From: UBA6164 sp964344155 | GTDB lineage: Bacteria; Patescibacteriota; Gracilibacteria; BD1-5; UBA6164 | Direction of reading: 5' to 3' | DNA length: 64,000 nucleotides | Assembly (NCBI GenBank): GCA_964344155.1 | Contig: CAYFMG010000001.1 | Span: forward strand, 62,001 to 126,000 | Part shown: piece by piece, positions 11,047 through 21,574 of the stretch | Numbering within the stretch: the first letter of the stretch is position 1 | Layout of the letters: the number at the start of each line of letters is the position of its first letter | Made by a program: the position numbers and the translations under genes | The notes under the pieces: generated by a model | What the model was told of the DNA's origin: nothing | Database searches by the model: none | What the model saw: only the letters and a program-made list of their open reading frames with translations

Positions 11047-12279
11047 ATGGCTACAAATAAGAGACATCTTGTTATTATTGGTGGAGGTTTCGGTGGTTTA
11101 AGGACATTCTATAACTTATCTTGTAATAAAAGTTTTGATATTACAGTTATAGATCCTAGAGAAAAACACTTAATGAAACCAGTTATGCCAGAAGTTGCAT
11201 ACGAAGGTAAGGATATAGAAGAAGCACAATTTGAATTAAGACCAATTATTGAAAAAAGAGGTCATACATTCATAAATGATGCTGTAGAAAAAATAGATCC
11301 TGAAGCAAATAAAATTATAACAAAAGGAGGAGAAGAAATTTCTTATGATTATCTACAAATTTCATCAGGAGCATATAAAGACTTTGGTGCAATAAAAGGG
11401 TTAGAAGAATATGGTTACAGTGTATGTGATGATATTCATGCTCCAAAATTAGCAGAAGCTTTAAAAAACTTTAAAGGAGGTAAGATTGCAATTGGTTCAG
11501 CTAAATCAAATTGGGGTAAGAGAGTTGATGCACCAGATTGGTGGGCACCATGTGAAGGTCCTATTGGTGAATCTATGTTTATGATTGATTACTATCTAAA
11601 AGAAAATGGACTTAGAGATAAAACAGAAATAAATGTATTTACTCCAGGTGAAATCTTTTTTGAAGATATTGGTGATGATATTAGATGAGCTGTTGGTGGA
11701 TTAATGGGAGCTAAAAATTTAAATCTACATCTATCAAAAGTAACTACAGAAGTTACAGATAAAAAAGTAAAATTTGAAGACGGTACAGATCTAGATTCAG
11801 ATTTAACTATAATGATACCTGTATATAGAGGACCAGATTTTATTAAAAATTCAGGTTTAGGTGATGAAGCTGGTATGTTACCAACTGATTCTCAAATGAG
11901 ACACTTAGATTATCCAAATATATTTGGTGCTTGAGATGTAAATGCTATTACAATGCCAAAACTTGGTCACTTAGCAGTTATGGAAGCTGATATTGTTTCA
12001 GCTATACTTAAAAATGAAGTAGGACAAAATGCTAAAATTCCAGAATATAAACCAGAAATTCTATGTATAATGAATATGGGAGGACTTGAAGCATGAGTTG
12101 TACTTACTGATCTAAAATTAGGAGGAAAATATGATCTAGTATGGCATGGTATGAAAAAATGAATATTCAAAAGAATGTTTGATGCTTACATGATTAAAAC
12201 AAAATGACATGTACCACCACACTTTTGAATCAACTTATTCAAAAAAATGGTTAAAATGTTTGGTATGGGTAAAAAATAA
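11047..12279 (+). CDS. FAD-dependent quinone oxidoreductase (sulfide:quinone reductase / NDH-2 family)
   Basis: 410 aa. The N-terminal dinucleotide fold has VIIGGGFGGLRT, and the C-terminal FAD motif is FGAGDVNAI (one TGA Gly). PDWWAPCEGPIGE carries a Cys near residue 176 and ILCIMNMG another near 340, positions similar to the redox Cys of sulfide:quinone oxidoreductases, but the same fold covers type II NADH dehydrogenases. It would pass electrons from sulfide or NADH to quinone at the membrane and so feed the bd oxidase encoded just upstream. A TATAAT box lies about 30 bp upstream. Glycines are mostly GGN, suggesting high expression. Substrate undecided. Confidence 0.88.
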
Positions 12280-12285
12280 AAATAA

Positions 12286-12318
12286 AAAATCAGAAAACTT
12301 TCAGTTTTCTGATTTTTT
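12286..12318. terminator. Bidirectional intrinsic terminator
   Basis: Stem ATCAGAAAACT/AGTTTTCTGAT flanked by A-run and T-run between convergent genes at 11047 (+) and 12317 (-). Confidence 0.88.
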
Positions 12319-13756
12319 ATTCTACATTAATTACTTGTATACTTGGAGTAATTTCTTTTTTCTTGTTGATTCAATATATAACAACAATTTGATCTCAGTG
12401 TTCTAGTAATTCTTTTTGTTTAAACATCTCTATTGCTGTATTTATATTTTCTTTTTTTGTTTTTTTCTCTATTACAAAACTTTTTAATCAAAATAGAATA
12501 GTAAGTTTTTTTAATACAGAGTCAGAATAAGTAAAACTAAATACCGGAAGTTTTGGCTTGAATGCGGCAGCACTTCTTGCTGTAAATCATGCTCATGAGA
12601 ATAATATGATCGCTTTTGTTTTTAAGCTTTCAGCTGTAAAAATTGCATTTTTGATAAGTAGTTTGTTTTTTTCTTCATCTCAACCTAAATCTCTTGTAAA
12701 CCATTTATGTTTATATTTTACTTGAGTTTCTGAGTATTTTACAATACTTTTCATTGTACTAACTGTTTCTATAGGATATTTTCATGCAGCAGTTTCTCAA
12801 GATAACATAACACAGTCAGCTTCTTGCATTACAGCATTAAATATATCAGTTACTTCAGCTCTAGTAGGAATAGGGTTATGTGTCATTGTTTCAAGTATTT
12901 GAGTAGCAACAATAAAGAATTTTCAAGCTTCCTTACATTTATCTGCTATCATTTTTTGTATTACAGGAAGACTTTCATAAGGAACTTCTGCTCATAAGTC
13001 TCATCTTGCAATCATTATTCAATCAGAAAACTCTATTATTTCGTCTAGATTATCTAGAGCTTCTTGATTTTCTATTTTTGAAATTATTTGAATACCTTCT
13101 GGAGCATTAATACTTTTTAAAAAATCTCTTAATTCTACAATATTTCATTTATTTCTTACGAAACTTAGAGCTATAAAATCTGTTCATACTCATACAGCAA
13201 ATTCTATATCTTTTTTATCAGTTTCTGTTATACCAGGTAAGTGTATTTTGATACCAGGTAGATTTATGTGTCTTTTTGATCAAATAGAATGTTTGTTTAA
13301 AGCTTCACAGATTAATTCTCAAGGTTTTTTCTCTATAATTAATGCTTTAAGTAAACCTGTATCTATATCAACTATATTTCAAACCTCTAAATCACTAGTT
13401 ATGTATTCATAATCACATACTACAACTTTTCTATTTAGAGAATTTGTTATATCTTTTTCTGCAGAAGTAGTAGTTAGTACAAAAATTTCATCTTTTTCCA
13501 GCTCTATTTTTTCTTCTATGTGCTTTGTTCTAATCTCAGGCCCCTTAGTATCTGTTAATATACCAAGGTTTGTTTTTCATTCAGAGTTTAGTTTAGATAC
13601 ATTACCTATTAGTTTTTTAAAATAGTCATAATTTGAATGAGAATAATTCACTCTTACAACATTTGCTCAATTATCATATAACTCTTGAATTTTTTCTTCA
13701 CTATCAGTCGATGGTCCGATAGTTGCAATTATTTTAGTTTTTTTAAGTTGTTTCAT
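12317..13756 (-). CDS. pyk: Pyruvate kinase
   Basis: 479 aa. The N-terminus KTKIIATIGPSTDSEEKI and VVRVNYSH are classical. The signature IISKIENQEALDNLDEII holds the catalytic Lys, followed by GIMIARGDLGAE and FIVATQILETM (the motif usually reads ATQMLESM). It converts PEP and ADP to pyruvate and ATP, the final ATP-yielding step of glycolysis. The length fits a normal enzyme with a C-terminal allosteric domain. Glycines such as that after YDN (position 30) are TGA. A single gene read from its own promoter region at 13757-13830. Confidence 0.96.
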
Positions 13757-13830
13757 ACTTAATTATCTTTTTTAAAAAGTAAAAATAGGACAATATTATA
13801 TTTAAAAAAAGGGAAAAGTAAAATTAAAAA

Positions 13831-13857
13831 TTGACATTATTTAAAAATATATATACT
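13831..13857 (+). promoter_or_regulatory. Candidate sigma70-type promoter
   Basis: TTGACA (13831) and TATACT (13852) with a 15-nt spacer, upstream of the small ORF at 13887. The spacer is shorter than the usual 17. Confidence 0.5.
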
Positions 13858-13886
13858 TGTTTGGTATTATTTTTAACAAATATTAA

Positions 13887-14126
13887 ATGGAGTGAAAAAA
13901 TTCTAAGTCTTCTATAAGTTTTGATGAAACTATTTTAGGGCTTCCTGTTAATGAAAATGTAGGTAAAAATGTAGATTTCTTTAAAAAATGTTGTCAATGT
14001 TGTTTAGGTAGTGAAAGAGTAGGTATTTCATCTGTGAAATGTGTAACACCAAAATCTAATTTCTACTTATTGAATAGATTACCTGATTCAGAACCGTGTG
14101 ATGAATTTGATCCAAATGTTAAATAA
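13887..14126 (+). CDS. Small cysteine-rich protein, unrecognised
   Basis: 79 aa with a CCQCC cluster near the middle plus two more Cys (KCV, PCDE). Such a cluster can bind metal, but I recognise no family. It has its own candidate promoter and ends in a terminator shared with the convergent nrnA-like gene. One TGA codon (residue 3) is read as Gly, and the other glycines are GGN. The frame is short but has no alternative, and the start has a suitable upstream region. Confidence 0.6.
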
Positions 14127-14127
14127 A

Positions 14128-14166
14128 AAAAGAATTTAATTTTTTAAAAATTAAATTCTTTTTTTA
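14128..14166. terminator. Bidirectional intrinsic terminator
   Basis: Stem AAGAATTTAATTTT/AAAATT AAATTCTT with flanking A- and T-runs between convergent genes; the nrnA-like stop codon at 14144 lies inside the loop. Confidence 0.8.
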
Positions 14167-15136
14167 TTTGCTCTAAAACTTCAGCTTCTACTTCTTCTAG
14201 AGATTTTTCACTAGTAAATCAAGAAGCTTGTTTATGTCATCAACCTCAGAAGTATCATGAGATTAGGGTGGAATCAATATCTGGAGTTGATCTAAAACTA
14301 GTTTTTATAGAATTGTTTTCTAATTCATATGATATAAAACATATTTCAACTCACTCAATATTAGCTAGAAATTCAGAGATTAATCATGTAATATCTCTAT
14401 CACTTGTATTTGTTTCTGAAAATACTGTTTTTGGTATAGCTGCCCATGATATTTTTCAGTTTTCTGATATTTTTAGATAATTAGCTAAGATTTCTCACCA
14501 TAATTTTGATTTATTAAATGTCTTTTTTTTGTAAAACTCATAGTATGGAGTTCTGAAATCAGCTCAATATTCCATTAATTCAGCTGTAACCTTATGGGTA
14601 TTACTTGTTGTATTTGAATTATAAAAAACATTTGTATCTGTATAAATTCAAGATAGGAGAGATGTAGCTATATTCTCTGTTATGTAACTATTCAATTCCA
14701 ATTCTTTTATTATTTCAAAAGTTAATTCACAAGTTGAAGAAAAATTAGGGTCAATTAAATTAATAGTTCAGAATCAGTTATTTGTTTTATGGTGATCTAT
14801 TACTGTAAAATCAGTATTATTAAAAATTTCTTTATTGTTTTCATAGCTTTTTCATAATTGAGAAAGACTAGCTGCATCAAAGCTTATAATTAAATCAGGA
14901 TTAAATTCTTTTATATTTAAATTAGATTCAATTATATTACTTGATCATAAAAATGAAAATGATTCAGGAGTTAATTCATCATTTATAGCTTTTACTTCTT
15001 TTCATAATTGTTTTATAATATTATAAAAAGCCGACAAACTTCAAAAAGCATCCATATCCATTCTTATATGATTTATAAGTAATATTTTTTCAGATTTATT
15101 TAGAAGTTCTCAAAATTTATGTATATTTTTGATCAT
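14144..15136 (-). CDS. DHH/DHHA1 phosphoesterase (NrnA-like oligoribonuclease / pAp phosphatase)
   Basis: 330 aa. Motif I is LLINHIRMDMDAFGS (usually P-D-G-D-A-L-G-S). The namesake VIDHHKTN is present, then IYTDTNVF, and the C-terminal DHHA1 glycine motif is GYFGGGGHKQASG. The family removes nucleotides from short oligoribonucleotides, cyclic dinucleotide products or pAp using Mn2+. Many key glycines are TGA, including in the GGG(G)H motif. Convergent with the small Cys protein gene. Specific substrate cannot be read from sequence. Confidence 0.88.
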
Positions 15137-15205
15137 TATATAGTTTTTAGGTATTAATTCGATAGATGATTATATTTTTATTTGGGATTAAGTCAAATTT
15201 TAGAC

Positions 15206-15674
15206 AAAATAAAAAATTGAGCATATTGGGTAATAGGGGCTCAATTTGTATATTGTCTATTTTTCACATCCTAGACGATATTTAATTTATTTTTTGTTCT
15301 GTCTAGGGGAAAATAGATCATGTTTGAAGATCTAATCCTTGATTTTCGTGAGAGATATCAACTCTCTAATTTAAACCCTGTTTGGGTAATTTTTTAAAAG
15401 CTATTCACCGTGCTTTTTTGTTTTTATTTTTTGAACTGTTTTTCAAGTCCTTTTGTTTTTTGTGTGTGGGTGATAGTTATATTCATCCAAAAATTAATTT
15501 AATTATTAATTCCTAAATGAATATAACTATTCTACCGTTTTTGTTTTTATTTTTGTTGATATAGTAAACTATATCTTTTTTGTTTATTAGGAAATCTTAC
15601 TGGATTTTTGTAAGCACCATTCTAACAGAGAATAAATTATTTTAATGATCGGTGTAAAGTTGAAAACAACTTAC
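15206..15674 (-). ncRNA. Large structured RNA candidate, about 470 nt, unassigned
   Basis: On the minus strand a TATAAT box (15681-15686) with a weak -35 (TTGGTG, 18-nt spacer) precedes, and a 9-bp stem followed by T-run (15205-15247) ends, a stretch with no open frame. In between are many helices: 15534-15481 (15 bp), 15576-15559 (8 bp, ACTATATC arm), GAGAG/CTCTC near 15345-15365, TAGATC/GATCTA near 15316-15335, and CCTAGAC/GTCTAGG near 15270-15306. They are joined by A-rich linkers such as AACAAAAATAAAAACAAAAAC. I could not fit conserved motifs of RNase P, tmRNA, SRP or 6S RNA. Size is right for a divergent RNase P or tmRNA, or an undescribed ornate RNA. Confidence 0.65.
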
Positions 15675-15680
15675 ATATCT

Positions 15681-15710
15681 ATTATAACACTTTTTTAAAA
15701 ATAACACCAA
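15681..15710 (-). promoter_or_regulatory. Candidate promoter of the structured RNA
   Basis: TATAAT at 15681-15686 preceded by an extended TG, with TTGGTG at 15705-15710 (18-nt spacer), reading minus. Confidence 0.5.
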
Positions 15711-16034
15711 GAAAAAAATAGTTTTTTTATTAGTTTTTTCTTCTATTAAAGACTTTTAGGCTTAATAAAGCTATTGTTATAGTTACTATATGATAAAAAA
15801 ATAAAATAAAAACTTGTAATTTTGTATAAAAAAAGTATACATAAGTAGTTATAAAAATAATATATTTAATGTTTTTTTGTTACACTTTTGTATACAATAA
15901 TTTTTTAGTAGATTAAAATGTTAAAAAGTAGTTAAAAAACTCAAAAATAGCTTATTTAAACTATACAAATACTTATTTTTATATATAATGATTTTGAAAT
16001 AAAATAAATATATTTTAATTTTTAACAAAAAAGG
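15711..16034. other. AT-rich intergenic stretch before ligA
   Basis: About 320 bp with no open frame in code 25 worth calling and no clear stem. Several TATAAT-like sequences occur by composition. It presumably holds the ligA promoter; a GG-containing patch at 16033 precedes the GTG start. Nothing else seen. Confidence 0.5.
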
Positions 16035-18083
16035 GTGTTAGAACTATCAAAAAAGTACTTAAAAAAGGAAAATTCTAGCTTTAATTTAAAGGATATAGAG
16101 AAATTACAAGAGCTTGTAGCTTATCATTCAGATTTGTATTATAATAAGGAAAATCCTATTATAAGTGATTTTGAGTATGATGAATTATTTAAAAAATTAA
16201 CTATATTAGAAGATAAATTTAATATTACTAATAAACAAACTTCTTTAATATGATCAGAGCTTATAGAGTCTAGTTTTCAAAAAGTAAAACACTCTAGACC
16301 CATGATAAGTCTTGATAATACCTATAATGAAGATGATTTAAATGATTTTAATGATAGAATTTTAAAATTATCATGAATCAAATGAGTAGTAGAATATAGT
16401 TTGGAATTTAAATTTGATGGTTTGTGAGTAGAGCTTATATATAAAGACTGAGAATTGATTCAGGCTATTACAAGAGGGGATTGAATCAAGTGAGAAGATG
16501 TTACTCAGAATATAATGCAAATAGCAAATATTCCTAAAACTATAACTTATAAAGATCATTTAGAAGTAAGAGGGGAAGTTGTTATGCCTATTTCAGTTTT
16601 TAATAAATTAAATGAAAAAGCAAAGATTGAATGAATAAAAATATTTTCAAATCCAAGAAATGCTGCTAGTTGAAGTGTAAGAATGAAGGATAATAGAATA
16701 ACAAAACAAAGACAATTAAAGTTTTTTGCTTATGATTTAGCTAATTTTGAAGAATTTAGAATAAAAGAAAATATATCTGAGTATTATGATGTTATAAAAG
16801 ATTTAGAAAAGCTTTGATTTGATATATCAAGTTATTTTTTGAAACTTGGTTGAATTAAGGAAGTAATAAATGCTATAAAAAATTTTTGAGATACAAAAAA
16901 AACAATTGATTTTGAAATAGATTGATTGGTTTTAAAAGTAAATAATATATCTTTATGGCAGAATATATGATTTACAGAGCATCATCCTAGATATGCTATT
17001 TCATATAAATTCCCAGCTGAAATATTAACAACAAAAATATTAAGTATAGAACATAGTGTATGAAGAACTTGAACTATTACACCTGTTGCCAACCTAGAAG
17101 CTATAAATATAGGATGAGTAATAGTTAAAAGAGCTACTTTACATAATTATGAAGAAGTAGAAAATCTAGATGTAAGAATATGAGATACTGTTTTTATAAA
17201 AAGAGCAGGTGAGGTTATACCTAAAATAATCTCAGTAGTAAAAGAATGATCTAGAGATAATCTTGAAAGAATATTTCCACCAAAATATTGTCCTAGTTGT
17301 GAAACAGAGGTAAGAAAAGATGATGATAAGGTTAGATATTATTGTCCAAACGATATAGATTGTCCAGCAAAACATCATGAGAAACTTACGTTTGCTGTAT
17401 GAAAAGGGTGATTTAATATCGATGGTTTATGAGAAAAACAAATAGAAACTTTTTTAGATAATTGAATCATAAATAACCTAGTAGATGTGTTTAAAATTTC
17501 AGAAAAACAAGCTAGTATTCTTGAATTAGAAGGCTTTAAAGAGAAGTCGGTAGAAAACCTGATAGCTTGAATTGAAAAAGCAAAAAAGTTAAATATAGCA
17601 ACCCTATTAACAGCCTTATGAATTCCATGAGTTTGAAAAAAAACCGCAAAAACTCTATCTAAACTTTTTAAGGATAAAAGTAGCTTATTAAATTTTTCAG
17701 AAAAATTGGAAAATTTAGAATTATTAGAAGATATATGACCTGAAATAGCAAAAAATGTTATAGAATATTTAAATAATGAAGCTCACAGGAGAATTTTGAG
17801 AGAACTTGTTGAAATTTTGGATATAGAATATTATGAGGAAAAAATAGTAGATAATTCGTCTGATTTTTTTCAGAAAAAGATGTGTGTAACCTGAAGTTTT
17901 GAGTGATTTTCCAGGGATCAGTTAGCTGAAAAATTAGAAAATGCATGATGAGTGTTTGTGAGTTCAGTTAGTAAAAAAACAGATTTTTTATTAGCTTGAG
18001 AAAAAGCTGGAAGTAAACTAAAAAAAGCAAATGATTTATGAGTTGAGGTTATAGATTTAAATATATTTTTAGATAAATTATAA
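16035..18083 (+). CDS. ligA: NAD-dependent DNA ligase
   Basis: 682 aa, normal length. Order: Ia/adenylation domain with the nucleotidyl-Lys in EFKFDG (near residue 126) and ITRGDG, the OB fold (VGRTGTITPVANLE, VIVKRATLHN), a four-Cys zinc finger (YCPSC...CP...CPAK), HhH repeats (FNIDGLGEKQIE, LGIPGVGKKTAKTL) and a C-terminal BRCT (MCVTGSFEGFSR). It seals nicks in replication and repair. The start is GTG with a GGG just before it. The TAA stop is formed by the first bases of the repeat element at 18081. Many glycines, including several HhH glycines, are TGA. Confidence 0.97.
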
Positions 18084-18180
18084 TCCACCCCTAACCCCTC
18101 CTTTAATTCTAAAGGAGGGGGACTTTTTAAAAAGGCTTCCTTTAATATTAAAGGAAGCTGTCCGAAGGACTGATGGATTA
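18081..18180. repeat. 100-nt REPIN-like palindromic element with TAATCCA/TGGATTA ends
   Basis: Terminal inverted 7-mers TAATCCA and TGGATTA bound three stems: CCCCTCCTTT/AAAGGAGGGG (18095-18120), GCTTCCTTT/AAAGGAAGC (18135-18158) and GTCC-GAA-GGAC (18160-18170). The core CACCCCTAACCCCTC is shared with the repeats at 7199 and 9095. It sits between convergent ligA and mscS and provides the ligA stop codon. Such structure is typical of REP/REPIN elements moved by RAYT transposases; none is seen in this window. Confidence 0.85.
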
Positions 18181-18184
18181 TATA

Positions 18185-19036
18185 TTATTTTTCATTATAT
18201 AAATGAACATCTCTTTGAGGGAAAGGGAAAGAAATACTTCTTCTATCAAAAGTCTTTTTGATTGTTTCGAGTGTATCATATTTTGTATCCCAATAATCAG
18301 ATGATTTAACAAAAAATCTAAAATTGAAATTCACAGAGTTATCAGCTAATTCACTTACTCATAAAGTAAGTCACTCAGAATGAATAGCTCTTTTTTCTTT
18401 TTCATATATTTCAGTTAAAGTTTTTTTAACTTTATCTATATTATCATCATAACTTACTCATATAACAAAATCAAGTCTTCTTCTTGGTTCTGCTGAGTAG
18501 TTAATCATTGATCAATTAGATATATCAGAGTTTGGTATTATTACTTTTTTCTTATCTGGTGTAAGTAGTGTAGTATTAAATATACCTATCTCTTTTACAC
18601 TTCAAGAGTATCAACCTATTTCAACATAGTGTCATATTTTAAATGGTTTTAAAAATAGTATAATTATTCAGCCTGCAAAGTTTTGTAGTGTACCAGATAG
18701 AGCCATACCGATAGCGAATCAAGCTGCTGCTAACATTGCTACAAACGAGCTAGTTTGTACGCCAAGTACTCAAGCTGCTGCTAATACCACCATTATTTTT
18801 AATAGCATATTTGAAAGGCTTGTGATAAAACCTTTAAGCATAGGGCTTAATTTTTGTTTATCCATTATTTTGTTTATACCTTTCTCAATAATTTTTACTA
18901 TTTTGAAACCTATCCACAATACAAGTACTGCTCATATTATTTTTGGTATATATGCCATTGTTCAACTAATTATAAAATCCCAGATTTGTTCTATATCTAG
19001 ATTTGTATAACTACTTATCTCTTTATTTATTTCCAT
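18185..19036 (-). CDS. MscS-family small-conductance mechanosensitive channel
   Basis: 283 aa, close to E. coli MscS. Two hydrophobic helices precede the pore-lining helix with the Ala/Gly pattern LGVQTSSFVAMLAAAGFAIG and ALSGTLQNFAGG, then the beta domain (KPFKIGHYVEIGG, GSVKEIGIFNTTL). It opens under membrane tension to release solutes during osmotic downshock. Several pore glycines are TGA, which supports the recoding since these are invariant in the family. Start ATG at 19036; the upstream region holds a stem at 19083. Confidence 0.93.
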
Positions 19037-19082
19037 AATTGTAATGTTATAAATATATTATCTTTAATAATAACTCTTAGTT

Positions 19083-19119
19083 AAAAAAAATCAAATTTAA
19101 TATTAAATTTGATTTTTTT
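19083..19119. terminator. Stem-loop with A/T flanks between mscS and tRNA-Lys
   Basis: Stem AATCAAATTTAAT/ATTAAATTTGATT followed by T-run. It lies upstream of both divergent genes, so it does not terminate an obvious gene; it may be a leader attenuator for mscS or end an unseen transcript. Confidence 0.5.
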
Positions 19120-19156
19120 CTATTTTTCTATAAAATGCTTCGGCATTATTTCTTAT

Positions 19157-19232
19157 GGATTCATAGCTCAGTTGGTAGAGCACCCGCCTCTTAAGCGGTA
19201 GGTCCCGGGTTCGAACCCCGGTGAATCCACCA
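19157..19232 (+). tRNA. tRNA-Lys (CTT anticodon)
   Basis: 76 nt with encoded CCA. Acceptor GGATTCA/TGAATCC, D-arm GCTC/GAGC with AGTTGGTA loop, anticodon loop CTCTTAA giving CUU (Lys, codon AAG), T-arm CCGGG/CCCGG with TTCGAAC. The first pair of the anticodon stem (27-43) is a C-U mismatch; the rest is canonical. Confidence 0.95.
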
Positions 19233-19311
19233 ATATTTGACAATTAAAATAAAAACCTTACAATATATTTATATAATTTTATGTAAGATTTTTTTATTTT
19301 TTATAATTATT

Positions 19312-19561
19312 ATGGATACTGATCAAGAAACATATAATAATGCTGTTAAGTTAGCTTGAAGGCATACAGTAGAAGAATTATCTGCCACTTGTTCTGTTTT
19401 AGAATCTATAGATGAAGATTTATCCTCTGTTATTCATTTGGTAAAGGAATCTATATGATAATCTAGATTTAGAAATTTCAAAAACACGTTTAAATCAAGA
19501 AGTGATAGATTTTTTAGCTAAAAAATCTATAAATATAAAAGTTCTTGAGGTTCTTGGATAA
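19312..19561 (+). pseudogene. Small ORF with a frame break, unrecognised
   Basis: ATG 19312 runs 49 codons to TAA 19459. Directly after, the frame one base on (from GAT 19457) stays open with similar charged helical content to TAA 19559. Read with a +1 shift at 19456, the two make an acidic helical protein of about 83 aa. The break is at ATA-TGA-TAA, where TGA would be Gly. It may be a real mutation, an assembly error, or two separate ORFs. No family recognised. Confidence 0.4.
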
Positions 19562-19627
19562 GAATACTTATATTATAATTATTTGTAAAATAAAAAAGAA
19601 AAAAATTAGAATATTATACAGTTTTTT

Positions 19628-21532
19628 ATGAGTGTAGAAAAAGGTAAAGAAATAACGGTTCTAGGAGAGAGGGGGTCTAGTAATTTAAATGAAGAGATTT
19701 GAAGTTGAATATCTACTACAAAAAGTGATTCAGAATTTGTACTTGATTTATCACGTTATCAAGAATTAATTGAGTATGCTGATAGTATATCAGAATGAAT
19801 AGATAATGAAACTTTTGATATAGATAGTTATAATGAAGCTATTTATGATTTTTTTTCTGAATATAGTATTATAGAAGTTTATAATACTTTTAAAAAAATA
19901 AGATATTGAGAAAATATTAAAAATGAGGTAATAAATGACCCATTATGTAGTTTAGAAATAGAACTTGTCCCAATAAAAAGATTAATAAAAAAATATGAAA
20001 ATGAAGTAGTATATGATTTAAAAAATCAAATATTGTCAGAAATAAAGCTTTTTGTTGAAAAAATATTAAAGAAATATAAGTTTACATTACTTTTGTGGTG
20101 AGAGAATCAAAATTTAGATTTTGATATGATGTATGAAGTTAATTCAAGGAGTCCTATATCTTTTAAATTGTGAGAAATTTCATTAAATACTTTCTGAGTT
20201 GAAGAAATAGCATTTTTCCTTCAAAAAATTAAACTTGAAGAAAAATTTAATAATGAAGTATGAAAAATAGATATAGAAAAACTAAAACAAGAAACATTAA
20301 AATATTGAGCTAAGTGAGCAAATTTAAGGCTTATTAGAGAAATATTAGATATAATTTCTAGTTTTTCATTTGAATTAAATAATAAATTATATATTCCTTT
20401 TTTTGATACAGTAGATGTAATAGTTTATGATAAATGGAAAAAATGAGAAGAAATATCTAATGATTTAAAACCATATTATGAACAGATAAAGTGAAAAAAA
20501 ATTATTATTAGAAGTAGTGCTGTTTATTCAGAGGATAGGGAAGATTCTACTTGAGCTTGAATATATGAATCAATAGAATTTGATTTTAATAAAAGCTTTG
20601 AAGATTTTCTTAAAATTGTTGAAAAAGTTTATGAGTCTGTAGATTCAAAAAGAGCAATTAAATATCGTTTAGAAAAATGAATAGAAAATGAGAAAATGTG
20701 ATTAATTATTCAAGAGTTAGTTGAAGAAGAAGGATGAACTTGAGATGATTTTAATTGTATTAGAGAAAAATGATATGTAAATACTGTTGTAAAATGAGTA
20801 CCTAGATTAATAGATATATCTTTACAAAAATGACTTAGACCAATTGTAGATAAAAATATGTTATTAAGAAGGTTTGTTCATGAATATTCTCAGGATTCAA
20901 TTTTTTATTATCAACTTGATACTTATAAGTTAGAGGATTCTTATATGTTAGTTTGACTAGCAATGTTTACTTATATGTTAGAAAAATATTATAATAAACC
21001 TTTACAGATAGAATTTATTACAAGTGAGTTTTATAGCTTTAACTTGAGTTCTTCTGAGAAAAAACATGCAATACTACAGGTTCGTTATCTTCCTAGTAAT
21101 TATTCTGAAATTAAAAAGATAGTTTTTCCAGATAAAGAAGTCTTATTTGAATGAAGAGCGTTATGAATTTGAGATTTAGAGTTAGATGTTTTACCTAACT
21201 GGGAAGATAATTCTAAAAAAGAATGAATTACAATATTTGAATCAAGTAAGTTTACTTCAACTGAAGGTGGTATGGAAGTATATAACTTACCAGATTCTTG
21301 AGTGGTTATAGTTTTATGAGAATCTTCTGAAGATCATTGACATATAGAAACTCTTTGTGCAGAAAAATGAATATTATTGATTTTTAATAAAAATCATAAA
21401 CCATCTTATTATATAGAACCAATGAGGATGTTTTGAGATGAAGAATCTAGATGTTATACAGATGAGTTGTGATGATATAAAAGATTACATGTAGTTATGG
21501 ATGGATTGATTGGTAAAGTATATCCGGCTTAA
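19628..21532 (+). CDS. PEP synthase / pyruvate phosphate dikinase-like protein, divergent
   Basis: 634 aa. The central part has the nucleotide-binding signature of the PPDK N-terminal ATP-grasp family (IIIRSSAVYSEDREDSTGAG), with QELVEEEGGTGDDF and PLQIEFI matching later conserved positions. The C-terminal SSEDHGHIETLCAEKGILL resembles the mobile phosphohistidine domain (His then a helix). The N-terminal 250 residues are not recognised, and the C-terminal PEP-binding barrel of true PpsA/PpdK is missing. So it is more like the ATP-plus-His arrangement of rifampicin phosphotransferases and related proteins. The target is unknown. It is a single gene, with terminator at 21534. Confidence 0.8.
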
Positions 21533-21533
21533 C

Positions 21534-21573
21534 AAAAAACCACTTTAATTTAAAAAATTAAAGTGTTTTTTTT
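21534..21573. terminator. Bidirectional intrinsic terminator
   Basis: Stem CACTTTAATT/AATTAAAGTG with A-run and long T-run, between convergent genes ending at 21532 and 21575. Confidence 0.88.
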
Positions 21574-21574
21574 A

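Noticed and set aside
15206..15674. tmRNA or RNase P RNA at 15.2-15.7 kb
   Set aside because: No TTCGA-type T-arm, no tag peptide frame, no P4 consensus on either strand. Left unassigned rather than named.
19083..19119. Terminator of tRNA-Lys
   Set aside because: It lies upstream of the tRNA on the plus strand, so it cannot end that transcript.
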